Shown: positions 34,035 through 46,370 of the stretch, in pieces
Position numbering within the stretch: position 1 is the first letter of the stretch
Layout: each line of letters opens with the position of its first letter
DNA from: Echria macrotheca
Lineage: Eukaryota; Ascomycota; Sordariomycetes; Sordariales; Schizotheciaceae
Assembly (NCBI GenBank): GCA_030411725.1
Contig: MU839831.1
Location: 1,860,001-1,924,000 of the forward strand
Direction: 5' to 3'
Length of the DNA stretch: 64,000 bases
Notes under the pieces: model-generated
Told to the model about the DNA's origin: nothing
What the model saw: only the letters and a program-made list of their open reading frames with translations
The model's database searches: none
Translations under genes and position numbers: made by a program

Positions 34035-35480
34035 CTAACTCCTGTCAGGCCTTCCAAAGAGAATCAGATTCCGATCCAACTGGTTCTTGGCCCTCTGTTC
34101 CTCCATCTCCATACCGGTGAAACTGGTGGGTGTGGGCAGGACTCCCGCGCTCCCGCTGGCATTGGCTGTCCTCGGCGAACTGCCTGTGCTTGCCGCGCTG
34201 CCGGGGTTTGCACTGTTGGGCTCCGAGCTGGACGGCGTGGGATGGAGCAGCGCGTGCAGGCTAGGCATGGTGCCCGCGCTGTTGCTGCCGCCAGCGCTCG
34301 TCGTGCCTGGCGCCCTCGAGTCCGAGTGGGAGCTCCTCGGTGGTGAAACCGAGTTTGAACGGTAAGGGTGTCCGTCTGTCCCATTTTGATGATTTTGTGG
34401 TGTTATAAGTGAAGGCAACGGGCCGTGATGATGCCTGGGTGCCCCGCTAGCATGAGGGGGTTCAATCTGGACCGCCAGTTTCGCTTGCACCTGGAGCTGT
34501 TGCGATCGCGGTGAGTCGTGCGGCGAGGTGCGTGTCGGCTGGTGTGACATATGCGACATATGCGGCGAGTGTTGTGGATGAGGAGGGGGCGGACCATGAT
34601 AGGCTAACGAGTGCGGCATCCCGTGCTTCTGCGGAGGCGCACCTAGGGGGGGAAGGGTTGGCTGCCTGTATGCTTGCTGAGGCGGCGGAATCGTAGGATA
34701 CGTGGAGTGTGCGTGGCCCGGATAGGGAGCCTGCAAGGGAGGCAGAGCCGGCGGCGGAGGCTGAGGGTAGGTCGGCCGGACGTAGTTGCTGTGGGTATAA
34801 GGCGGCGTCGCGACGGGTGAGGGCGGCCAGCACTGCTGGGCGTACTGCGCTTGGTAGGCAGGATGTGGAGGACCGGGGTGTGGCTGTAGCGGATACGGTT
34901 GCTGCATCGGGCCTTTGGTGAGAGCCGGACCTGGTGGTGCCTCATTGAGGCTGGATTCAGGGTATAGGTTCTTGGAGGGATGGACGTGTCTAAGTGTCGG
35001 GTCGGTGGTGGGTTGCAGAAGCTCGCCCTGATTCCTGTTCAAATACGAGATGAGATGTAAGTGCTGGCCCTGCGTCGTTGTAATGCTAAACGACTGCTTC
35101 ATCAGACCGTCGGCCTTGTATCGGTACCCGTCCGGCTCCCCATCGTCGTGGTCGTCGTCGCTACCGCGACCCGAGTCGGGCGTCTTTCCGGCACCTCTCC
35201 GCCCGCCGAAGCCAGCCCCACGCTTCCCTTCCATTTCCCTGTATGTCAAGAAACTCCCCGACACCCGGCTGGCGCTCCACGACTTGCCGTCAGTCCATCT
35301 CCGCATGCCCGCCTCCCGCTCATCCCATACGAATACCGAGCCGGACCGGATCTGTTGTCGTTCCTTCTCGGAGAGCCTCCGCTGCACGCGCGGTAGCAGT
35401 CCCATCCTACAAGCTTCGAACAGCTTGATTGCGTCGGCTGGGGACCGGACGCAGCCGTAGTACGTTTCCATGCCTTCCAT
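34035..35480 (-). CDS. PAC2: Gti1/Pac2 family (WOPR-domain) transcription regulator, Pac2 clade
   Basis: 481 aa, no intron. The N-terminal WOPR part, residues 1-87, runs METYYGCVRSPADAIKLFEAC, LLPRVQRRLSEKERQQIRSGSVFVWDEREAGM, RRWTDGKSWSASR (60-72) and SFLTYREMEGKR. An acidic insert at about 102-116 separates it from the second WOPR half, DGLMKQSFSI then HLISYLNRNQ (124-151). The rest is Pro/His/Gln/Tyr-rich activation-type sequence. Family members (Wor1, Ryp1, Sge1, Gti1, Pac2) are DNA-binding switches for morphology, sexual development and virulence-related programmes. The METYYG start and the long acidic insert suit the Pac2 rather than the Wor1/Sge1 paralogue (inference from memory of the family). 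A second ATG three codons in (35471) may be the real start. The gene is isolated, with a 12.6-kb gene-free upstream region. Confidence 0.9.
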   Translation of the reverse strand: MEGMETYYGCVRSPADAIKLFEACRMGLLPRVQRRLSEKERQQIRSGSVFVWDEREAGMRRWTDGKSWSASRVSGSFLTYREMEGKRGAGFGGRRGAGKTPDSGRGSDDDHDDGEPDGYRYKADGLMKQSFSITTTQGQHLHLISYLNRNQGELLQPTTDPTLRHVHPSKNLYPESSLNEAPPGPALTKGPMQQPYPLQPHPGPPHPAYQAQYAQQCWPPSPVATPPYTHSNYVRPTYPQPPPPALPPLQAPYPGHAHSTYPTIPPPQQAYRQPTLPPLGAPPQKHGMPHSLAYHGPPPPHPQHSPHMSHMSHQPTRTSPHDSPRSQQLQVQAKLAVQIEPPHASGAPRHHHGPLPSLITPQNHQNGTDGHPYRSNSVSPPRSSHSDSRAPGTTSAGGSNSAGTMPSLHALLHPTPSSSEPNSANPGSAASTGSSPRTANASGSAGVLPTPTSFTGMEMEEQRAKNQLDRNLILFGRPDRS

Positions 35481-38400
35481 GGTGGTTGAGTCGACGAGAA
35501 TCGATGCCGCGAAGGCGGAGAGATGGGGGCGCCCCGCGGCTTCTTATTATCCCAACGTCCAAGACTAAACCCACCGTCGCCGATATTGGATCCACCATGT
35601 AGATGATCCTTCGTAATCGGCAACGATGCCCGTTTGCACAACGCCAAGCAGGGGGAGCGCCGTGACCTCTGCCACCATGCGACGGGCCCACCCGAGCGAA
35701 TCCAGGTTGCGCGGCGTCGGACAGCCTTGGGCTCGCCAGGTGCTGAGAAACGGCAGGTCTAGTCGGGGCCAGCAGCCTGCAAACGACGGCGTGTAGGGCA
35801 GACTGGGAGGAATGGAGGAATCTGAGACGTCGCGGCCCAGGGATGGTGGGGAACACTGGGGGCCTTGGCCCGGCAAAGTTAGCCTATTGCGGAGCCAGCG
35901 GATTGCGAGCGTGCCATGATGCGATGGATGTGACAGAAGCTTAATCCTAAAATGCTTGAGCGGTGCATCTTTGGGCACATTTTGTCGCCTGAGACTGCCG
36001 TCGCTGGTCGCCCCTGGTGCCTCTGACACAGACACAGCCCAGCCTTCTGTATGAGCTCACCCAGTCCGGCCCACGCATGCCACTTGCAGAACGCGGAGCG
36101 ACCGACGTGCAGACCTTCCAGAATCCATCCATGCGAAGATCCACCCTCTGCGCCTAAAGCTTCCGTGCAAGCCCGACTGACGACACCGGCCCTTCATCGC
36201 TTGCGGCCTTTGCGCTTGCAAACATCGACCTTGGCCGTGTCCGGGACCGGGCGGGACTGGGCACTGCCGTTCCATCCAGAATCCCGGTCAACCCTCGCCC
36301 TTTTTTGAGTGCACGCCGAAGCATGCATCGCCCCATCTCCAACCACCGCGTGTGTGTGTGAAGCCTTGTCCAGAGCGGCCACATCAAGCTGGGAAAGACC
36401 ACGCTGACAGCAAGAGGATATTCCACGTACCAAATTGATCTGGCGATCGCCGCGGCTGGGTCGAAAAGAGTGCTTCGTTCGGGTGCAGCGACTGGGAGTG
36501 CTGGCTCTGATTATTCCGAGTTCCTCGCTAGATTCTTCGCCAATATCTTCAACCTGTTGGAACAGTTGGGGAGCCGTTACTCCGACCGCCGTGCAAATCG
36601 TGGGAACCGATGACTGAAGCGGAAAGATGGTGTCTGGTACCTTTATACTCTACAGGGGCGAAGGATGGATTAGAATACTCTACATGCCCCCCCGGTCTGG
36701 TCGGACCAAAGTCACCGCAAGCCTGTTCGGAGGCGACGAGGTACATGCTCGCCTGGCCTCGGGCTCGGTGTTTAGAGTTATTATCGGGCTGATCTAAAGT
36801 GGAAATAAGGTCGGCTGCAGGTCGATGACGATGCAGGCCAATGGCGCATGTCTCGGAATGTGGGAGGCTGCGGTTGGAGAATCGCCAAGCCGCATCCATC
36901 TGCAATAAAGTTGCCAAGTAGCCGTTCTTCCCAGGACAAAGTACCGCACTGCACCACCACACACACACCCACACACGGCCACGCCTGCCCACTTTGCTTG
37001 ATAAATTCCCACGCCTGCTGCCGCAGTAACCTGCGCTCGCTCCTTGCAGAGAGCAGCTGCTCAATCGTCTGGATCACTATTCAAACTCAAAACCCGCAGC
37101 GTGCCTTCCCTTCCATTCTTCCCGTCGCTCCCTGGTCCCCACCCATGACTCGCCGGTCCACTCTCGCGATCGCGAGCCTGAACAGGGGTGCCGTAAGCTT
37201 ATCAAGTCCGATCTTTGTGTTTGCAGGGCGCCGTCGTGGGCTTCAACCAACGACTCAGTAGTTTCATCCAACCGGGCGATGGCTGGGGCCTTGGCGCTTC
37301 CTTCGCTCGCGGCCTGGTGCGATGTTTTTCGCGACCTCCTTCAGCTTTGAGCTTAGTTGCCTAGAACGTTAAGACAAAGTTTGTGGGGAGGCTTGGGGCT
37401 AACTAGGAAGGCGACACTTGATCTCTTGGTTACTTTCTCAACTTGGAAACAGTTGAACCGGACACTTTGCTCGGCGACATTTGTTTGGTGCACGACAAGT
37501 ACCTAGCCCTAGTGTCCCCTTCTCTAAATCCAGTCCAACACCCCCGCGCTTTTTCGAGCATGCACTTGACGGGCTACCTACACTAGTCCTTATTGTTGTT
37601 GCCAAATACGTATCAACATCACATGAGGTCTGCAGGCTGTCCGCTTTTTCACCATCAATCTTTGCGCCCGGCCGCCGGAGATGCTGGAATCGCCTACATA
37701 AGTTTTACGTCTCAAAACGTTGTCGTCGAGGCTCTTCCAAGGCTTGGAAAGTCTTGCGCGTCTTGGGAGTGCCATAAGGTACGACTATGGGATGGCTTGG
37801 TATTCTTGGTAATTTTGTGCAGCCCCCATGCCTGGCGATTCGCCCGTGGGTGTTGGGTCATGATCCCGTCCAAGCGTCGGGGCGGGAGTTCTTGGCCATG
37901 CGTGGCGACCCCTCACAGACCCTTGCTGGCGAACCACGACAGACTTGGTACGGGAACCTCCAATGTTAAATTTCAAGCTTAATTCGTGGCGCCATGTCAC
38001 CCTCTCTATCGCGAGGTGCCTCATTCCGGGCTTGGCCTGTTTGGAGCAACTTGGCGAGTCTTGGGAGGGAGTCATGGTAATCATCTGGGCTCCACAGATT
38101 ACCCAACCGCTTGTCTTGTCTCGACCGTCAGCTCGTCTTCGGCAGGGAAAGTCGGACAATGGGCCGAATGGGTGAAAGCGACCTGCGGCAGCCCATTCCC
38201 GCGGCTATCGACATCCAACAGGGAGCAGCAAACTTTGGGCGGCCGCAAATGCCGGGCCCAGGGCCAGGGGGGAAGCAATCTCTGTTTCAAAGACGTCCGC
38301 TGCCGATGGGCGAAACTGTGCAGAATCGGATGCCCTGCAGCCCCGGGCGATGGCGATTCACACTGTGCTTCCTCAACTCCGGGGAAGGACGGGGATGGGA

Positions 38401-41400
38401 CTGTGTATCTATCTTCAATGCTGCAGCTTGGGACTGCGACGAGTAAAGCTGGTCACATGGCGATACCCCTAAGTTTACCTTGTGTGCATTGGCATCCATC
38501 ATCCGTTCTAAATGGATCAGTCGTGTTCGCATCTGCGCCCCTACGTCGGTTCCCAGAAGTATCCAGCGGTTGGCTCGAATACTGAGACTTTCTGGCGGTA
38601 TTCCACCGAAAGCTTGGCGGATATAATTGCGTACGGCTATGCAACTCAACGCAAACTCGACGGTCCCAGAGGATCACCAGCGGCGGATTCCCGGATTCGT
38701 GGGCCGAAGTACCACAACACCTTGGGATCTGACCGGCCGTTACTGGCGGGCACACTTGCACACCGGCGGGAAAAGGGGCTCATCGATGTGGCACCGCCGA
38801 CCTGTCCGCCAGTGAATTGCTGGACGAGATCTCCAAATGGAGCCAGCCTGCGCGAGTCGACATGACGGATGGCTGCGGAGGTTGTCGGGATGCAAAGATC
38901 TAATATCCGTTGCTGATGTCCGCGTCATGCTTCAGACCGGTTCTCGACCACTACCCCAAGAACTCAGGTGTTGTTTGAAACAAGCGGACAAGGCTCTTCC
39001 TGCTGATCCATCATGACAGCCGTCGATCTGTGACGTTGTTTCGGCTGCCATGGCTCGACTCTCTGGAGATGTGTGTACCCACACATCAGATGCAAAAGTC
39101 CCTGTCAGCATTCCCAACACTTCGATGCAGGCTTCTCGCAGTCCGGGACCTGATGCCGAAGTTGAGGTACAATACGTAAATCGGGATGCCGACCCTGCCG
39201 CGTCGTTGGCTCTCAACATGGGACCACAGGGCCATCTGACATGTTGACTTGGGCCATTGGAAGTGCGGTGCATGCATAATTCCTCCTCAGAGTGGGGGCT
39301 TCGAGATTACACTCACTGTGCACGAAAAAGATACTTCATCAGATGTTTTGACCTGCTCGGTGAGCTCGAAAGCGTGGCTGTTTCCATGTTTGTGGAAGGA
39401 GCGTTTAGTCCGCGCCTGCGACTGCGACCAGCGATTCGCTTGCTCCTAGTGCAGAGTTCGACTTGTTCTTGATTCGCTTGCCCAAACTTCCAAAAAACTG
39501 CATCTATCGACAACCGACACGCCTCGGATCGCGGACTCGGCTGATGTGAGATTTGCATTCGCGCCAAGACGTGTTAGTTAAGCATGATTTTAAGCGTTGT
39601 GATCCTCCGAGCCTTGTTCCTTGCCGACCTGTCGACCCCGGTCTCACACATCTCACACCGACCATCAGCTTCTCTGGCTGTTCGCGGCGGCGGCCGACTT
39701 GTTGTGCCGGTTACGGTTACTCACCAGACCCGGGTGACACATTGACCGACAGTTATGATGGATTCGTCGGTACGCGTACATTCGCACCTCTACGCTAACT
39801 CCCTCTCGTAACTTTCTCAACCGTGGATTGCCAACAGACCAACTCTTGGCCATCTGGGGGTAAGTGGGGCCCGGCTGACTCGAGGGGTGTCTGATTTTCC
39901 GCCCCTCATTACTCATGACGACACATAGGGCGGTCCTCTTCCGCCGACGGCCGCGGGCAGCGATGTGGGATACACAACCACTGTGCACGCCAATTTGTTT
40001 CCAACACTACTCGAATGACAAGTGATGCCGCGTCTGTCGGTTCGAGATGTACCCGTCGAGATGGGATCCAATAGCAGGCGCTCGCTTACATTTTAACACA
40101 CGGCAAGAGATGCTGTCCGACCCTGGGTCAAGAAGACAGACACCCTTTCGCTCTGGCTGCTGGTGCGACCCTCCTGTTTGTCAACAGAGTTTGTGCTGCC
40201 GACTGGGCGTTCTGGCATTCTGTTCAGTCAGTGGCACACAATCAACGCCAATACCCAGCCGCCCGACGATGTTTGTACGTGTCCTTTCCCAGGCCGCCTA
40301 GAGGCTGGCTGATGTGCGAGGGGCGTTGCGGCCGCCAGCGAACCGGCCGGCGATCGCCAACGAGCCCGGAGTTAAAAAAGCAAAAAACAGCGACGGGCGG
40401 CTCGGACGGATCCCTGCAGCCCACTCAGTAAGCCTCGGACCTGGACCACCACCACAGGGGATGCCGTTTGTTTAAGGTTAAGAGGGGCCGGGACAAGCAC
40501 AGCCCCCAAAATAATTGCGGCGCCCTCTCCTCCCTGTTCAAGCTTCGGAAGCTCGGTCCAGAGGGGAAGGTTCCATGCCACGCGTGCATCGCAATGAGTA
40601 CCTATATCGAGGGCAAGCTATGATATCGCCTAACCATCTCTTCACGTCAGGGAGGCACGGGGACACGCAGACATGAACTCGACCGACAGGTAGAGTCGAC
40701 GTCGCACAAACTGGACTTCGCAAGCTTTCCTGTCATTCCGGGTAGGCTTATTTAGCCATCCGTTGGCTGTCGCACAAATCCGTTGGTAGGAGTCGACGAA
40801 TCTGTCAAAAGTGATAAGTGACAACGACTCGCGGTTTCTGCATCCCCCTTTTCGTATACGAATCCCGCACATCACCCAGTCCATCGCCATGACCGACTTG
40901 GGTGTCAAAAGAACGGCTTCAAACCGACAAAATCCTGCTGAGCTCGGCCGGGGCAGGCCGTCGGAATGGTGGGAGAAGGCGCAAGGCGAAACGAACAGAT
41001 GTAGAAAGAGGCGTATTCTTGGCGCGGATCCCGCACCTTAGCGTCACTTTTTCTTTTCTTCTGCTCGCCCTGCAAGGTTCTAGAGTAGGGCACTGTGCAA
41101 GGTACCTTTCAGCAGCGTCAGCGTCGCAAATACCGTCCGCGGATTTTCTCGGTCTCAGTAAGGATGACAAGTTTCGGTTTCCCCCCCTTCTCTTCAACAG
41201 GAAAAGGCGTCCGTAGGGAAAAAGAGAAGCAGTTCCAAATCAGGAAACCAAATCGGCAGAGTAACCTTGAGCCACGGGAAGCAGGCATGGCACGGGGCGA
41301 ATATTTGCAGGTGTGGCACTCGGCGCACGAACATCAGCGTAACAAAGTGGCTTGCGTCTTTGCTACGACACTGGTGCCCCTTCGCTGATTCGAGCGTTCG

Positions 41401-44400
41401 CACTCGGATCGCATCAACCAACCAATGGGTCGTGGCACTGATGGACTCGTCGGGGAACCAGGATCAACAGCGTCTCATGCAGATGAACCGACGAAGAAAA
41501 GCAGGTACAACACTGTCATGGGGGACTCAACTGTGAGATTGGCTCCCCATTCTTCAAGCTATCAAAGGACGGAGGCTCGCTGCTTGATGTAACTCCCTCT
41601 CCTGGGCGGCGGATATGGTTGTCCCGCCTTGCTGCACCTCATCAGGTTGGGAAGCTGGAGGGCGCGAGTTGCTACCAACAAGTGGGGAGAAGAATGCTCC
41701 TTTTTTCGCCGGGCTACTTGGCAGATGCAACACGCTGCAATGTGGTTGGTATCGCCCAGCCCTCGTGATCTCGTTAACGTTAAGCTGAAGGCAGGCGTCC
41801 AGGACTGGGCGTTCTCGAGCGGGTTAGCCTAGACTAACGAGAAGCCATGCTAGGCTCGGAAACTAACGCGGTTGGCTGCGTTGCGAGGTTTTGTCTGGCA
41901 AAGTTTGCGCGAAGTTTGGGTAGCCAACCGATCTGAGTGGGATTGGGGAATAACAAATCAACAACTCGGCCGATCACGAGGTATCCGCCCCGTGCTTGTG
42001 TCGGACTGTCCCCTCCCTTCCCGTCTGCCCCCCAAATCCCGAGCAATATCCACGCGTGCCCCAGGACTGCTTAAGCTTAATTCACAAACCGCAGTGCGCT
42101 AACTACACTTAATCAAACGAGGCGCCACGCCGCGTGGCGGCTGGCCAGGGTGGGATTCGCCGAGCGGCCGAGGTTGACTTGGACCAGCCAGGGCCTGCCC
42201 ATGGTTGTCGGCGAGCTTGGCAGTGGGGTTCTTCGTGGTCTTGGGCAGCGTTGATAAAGTACGGATACACGGCGGTGTCCCGAAGAACGACTCACCGCCG
42301 ATAAGGCCACGGCGGACTCGTCCGGCGCCGTCTACCCGAGTCACAATATGGCTATTGCACGGCGAGCAGCGGGGGACTCTATCAGGCCATTGTGACTGTA
42401 TCCGTCTTCGACGACACACGCAGCACAAGCAGCGCAGCACACACATGCAAGGCGTGTGTGGGGATAACCTAATCCGGACCGCAACAGCCGCCTGACGACA
42501 AACTCCACCCCACTCTTCTTCTGTCCAGGCTGGCGAAGTTTATGGTGAAGGCTCGGCAGTTTTGGGAATACTCGTGTCACTCCTGCGATCTGTTGCGAGG
42601 ATGGTCTCCGAGGCGTCTTGTTGCTTACCTTCCTTCGGTCGCGGCCGCGGCGGAAGCAAGCCGGGCTGAGACCAGCTTTCTTACTTTTGTTGGAACGATT
42701 CTTCTTCGGGTGATGGAATCCAGAATCGAGCCGTCATATTTGCCTCCTTTTTGCATCCTGGGGTTATTCCCATTTCTTGACATCAACCTCATACCCAGAC
42801 TTTCCCTCTTTGGAATTACTCGCGAGCCGAGAATTGGATTTCTAAGCACGTAGGAGCACTCCGGGATTCTAGTCTACTGTGCGGGTCAAGAGGAGCAAAT
42901 GCAATGGGCCAAGCACGCATGCATGCACACAACATGCGGAAAATGGGAGGCAGGAAGGGAAGGAATGGGATGCATGGTGTGTGGAAACGGTGGAAGGCCC
43001 CGCGGGGCGGAGTGGGATGCCGAGGATTGGATGAGGGACCTCAATGCCATGGCATGCCCAGCCAAGGACAAGGGCTTGTCGTCGTTGCTGTTTTTCGATG
43101 AAGGTGGTGGTAGTAGTTGGGGGTTTGGGTTGCAAGAAAGGGGTACACGTGTACCTTGCCATCGACCCAAGAGTGTTGAAGAAGAGGAAAAGAAGGGGAA
43201 GAGACGAGAAAGAACCCAACAGGGCCGAAGAAGATACGAAAGCGGAAACAGCAACGAAAAAAAAACAAGGTTCGGCAAAATCGGATCAAACCTACTTTAT
43301 CGCTAAACTTTGTGCGACAACAAAAACGTTTCTTTCCCCGATGTTCTTCGGGCCCCGCTTCCTTCTTTTCTTCATTCACACCCCCTCCCTTTCGTCCCTT
43401 TCGACACTGACACATCTGTGTAGGTAAGGTAGTGTACATACGCCCTCACACACGCACGCGCACATAACAGCGGACCGTTCCAAGTTGCCAAGCAAGGTTG
43501 AGGGATTCTCCGTGCCGTCATCCTGCCGAAACTGCACTGCATGGATTATTCTAGATGGTGTTTTGTGGATGGGGCAATGCAGTCTCGCGGGTCTGTTCGG
43601 GGATAAACTTTAGCGGTCTTGAAGTAGACGGTCTGCCTACCACGCCGTACGATGCCGTTGATGTTGATGGTTTTCAGGCAGACAATTGCGGATGATGGGT
43701 CTGCAGGCAACAACGCGAGCAATGTCGGAAGAGCGTTGTGGTTACCTGCCTACTAACCGTGCCTTCAACAATTGCGACTGCCTGGAGATGGTTGTCAGAT
43801 GTTTATCTGAGGCGGGAATAGGGGGTGGCTGCTTATACACAACGAGCCGGAGTCCGCGTATGACGCGTCTCAAGGGCCTCGAGTACTTCTAAACTTTGAG
43901 GCTCGAGACTTGCCAACTCGTAGCAGTGAAGCTCCGACGGAGGTCTGTCATGTAATGTCCTGACATGTTATTTACAGAACTGTTGGAAAGACACTCTCTT
44001 TCAGTCGCTGCCTAGGCCGGCTTCATCAACGGGGGTTTATCCGATGCGAACCGGAGTCTGGAGCAAAGACGTGACATGTCCGTAGTCTCCTGGCCGTAGA
44101 TACTCATTATTGACACTGAACCATAGAAACCGATCATACTGCCATGACTAGTCCCTGGGCAGTAGACAGCAGGAGTGACATTGACATCGATATTCACACC
44201 GAACACTCCATCGTGACTTTCTCCTAGGTTAACTCTGCGGAAACCCTGCTGGACAACTACTCGTCTTTACATAATAACCAAGCCACTTACCCTAGGTAAA
44301 GCACCTGAGTCTGCACCGAACGCCCAACGGTAACCTCGATATATTGCACGTAGCAGCCAACATGGTTCGGGTGTGGACTCTGAACCGGGAAACTTCGAAC

Positions 44401-44424
44401 CCAAGTGGCATGATTGCAATTGAC

Positions 44425-44675
44425 TATGCTTATTGTTTTGCCGTGGCGGGCAGCTTGGCTCACTGTCCTGGGTATGGGTAATGAGAACACCAAGCACACC
44501 AAGAAAGACCAAGAATCACCAAGACTTCCTAGCTTATTGCTTTGGATGTAACGGATAATTACTTGGCTTTGAGAGACTTGGTCAACGGAAAACACCAAGA
44601 ACACCAAGAAACACCAAGCCCTGCTTATTTATTACCTTGGCGTGCAACGGCTGTTTGGACATAACTTGGTTCAAG
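44425..44675. repeat. Degenerate tandem repeat with CACCAAG clusters
   Basis: Two units of about 110 bp share a cluster of CACCAAG-like heptamers, followed by GCTTATT, TTGG-TG-AACGG and an ACTTGG end. A weaker third copy precedes them. The function is unknown. Confidence 0.45.
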
Positions 44676-45070
44676 GGTAAATAAACCCAAAACTTCTTAC
44701 TTACTTAACACCTGACGCTCGGTTAGTTAGATGACTTTTGGTTTGACGGAAATCACCACCACAACGATACCAAGACTTTCCATTCTCAACTCTGATGATA
44801 CGTACCCAGAAGTATACATTTCGCATTGCGACCCTCATTCGCTGGAAGATCAACACTTATTTTTGAGAGAAACCTGGTTTGTTTCTCTTCCTTCTCGCTT
44901 GGACCAGACATGAGCTGTCACATCTGTCTGCGTCATGAGTGGAGAGAGTTTGGGCAGGTGGTTCGACGATACAACACAAGCGTGTTTCCTAACCTAGCTA
45001 GCCCCGTACCTTCCTGCCTACCTACCTAGGGATATTACCCCTGGAGAGAAGTAAACGCAGGAATTAGGAT

Positions 45071-45074
<4 letters not shown>

Positions 45075-45114
<40 letters not shown>
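45075..45114. repeat. (AC)20 microsatellite
   Basis: A perfect dinucleotide run of 40 bp. Confidence 0.95.
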
Positions 45115-45116
<2 letters not shown>

Positions 45117-45940
45117 AACCCACACACCAAAATCTGACGAGTAGTTATCCCCTAGATATATACATCACATATTCCAATATTGGCAGTAGACAGGTAAATA
45201 TCTTTCAAGTACCTTACCTAATAGAAGATAAAACCACCCCTTCCTCATATCCGTTCCACCACCTCCATGTGTTGGATCGCTATCGGCACCGGCGGCATCC
45301 ATCAACAGGAGAAAAAACCACCCAGGCCCGCAATACACCACCGGTACACGTGTCCCTTTCCCCATGGTCTAGCTAGAGTAGTCTAGTGTAGGCACGCCAA
45401 GCCAAAACGCGTCGAGCAAGCGTCTCACTAGGGCAGCAGCAGAATGTGCATTATGTGGAGTCAGAGCCGCGCGGACAAAGATAAAGAAAGGAAAAAAGGG
45501 GTCGCCAGATGCTACTCTAGAGTAGTTATAATTCTTGGCTTCGGCTTGCTTGGCTTGGCCTGGACACCCTTATCTGACCGCCCGGAACTCGGCAACAGCA
45601 AGAAAAAAAGGGAGTGGTCCGCATACGTAACCAGAGAAGAGTAGGGAGGCACAAACGCGCCGGTCCCTCCCTCCCCCTCCGGCGGCGCAACGAAAAGAAG
45701 AATAGGGGTAAAAACCTCCCGGGCACCGGTGATATCGTCGTGGTGGACCGCGCCCGGATCAGAACACGGAGACCTACATGTAAATGCCGAAGCTTCGCCG
45801 GTAGCTTTGCCTGGACCCCTGACGGAGTTGTCGGAGACAGGCCCAAGAACGCGTAGAAACTGAGTAAAAAAAGAAAACACCTTGTGTGAGATGTGTTGCG
45901 TCTCGCCAGCCGGATCTAATTAGTGTAGTCAGTCGGTAAT

Positions 45941-45979
45941 CTTGACTACCTACCTAGGTACTAAGTCTAGGTAGTCAAG
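45941..45979. repeat. 11-bp perfect inverted repeat
   Basis: Arms CTTGACTACCT (45941-45951) and AGGTAGTCAAG (45969-45979) surround a 17-nt spacer that contains the palindrome ACCTAGGT. TACCTACC-type motifs recur elsewhere in the intergenic DNA of this window. Confidence 0.65.
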
Positions 45980-46346
45980 AACCTCCCCCCCAGAAAGTGT
46001 GTGTATACCTCTCGGCAACAACGACAACATCTCTCTCTCTCTGCCCCCATCTCCCACAGAAACAGCCTACATACATCATAAGAAACACACCGTCCAGAAA
46101 AATATGCAAAGTATCAAGGACCACCCAAAGCCAACACTCCAACAAAAACAACACAACAACCACTCGTGCCGCGGCTGACTTTCACTTACTTCAACCCGCG
46201 GAACCGGGCGCATCCCAAGTTCCCGCTTCATGAACAGATTATACACCACCGCCGCAAGCGAACCGCGAACCACACAAAACAGCTACCACCACCACGACCC
46301 GGTCCCCTCAGTCTGGATAAGGTTGTCCGGCATACCGAGAGCGTTA

Positions 46347-46370
46347 GTGGTGGTGGTGGTGGTGGTGGTG
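46347..46370. repeat. (GTG)8 microsatellite
   Basis: A perfect trinucleotide run of 24 bp. Confidence 0.9.

Noticed and set aside
37986..38585. 199-codon plus-strand frame in the desert
   Set aside because: Low codon bias, no domain, overlapped by frames of similar length on both strands.
42886..43439. Overlapping frames on both strands in the desert
   Set aside because: Repetitive, low-complexity translations in several frames at once; not gene-like.
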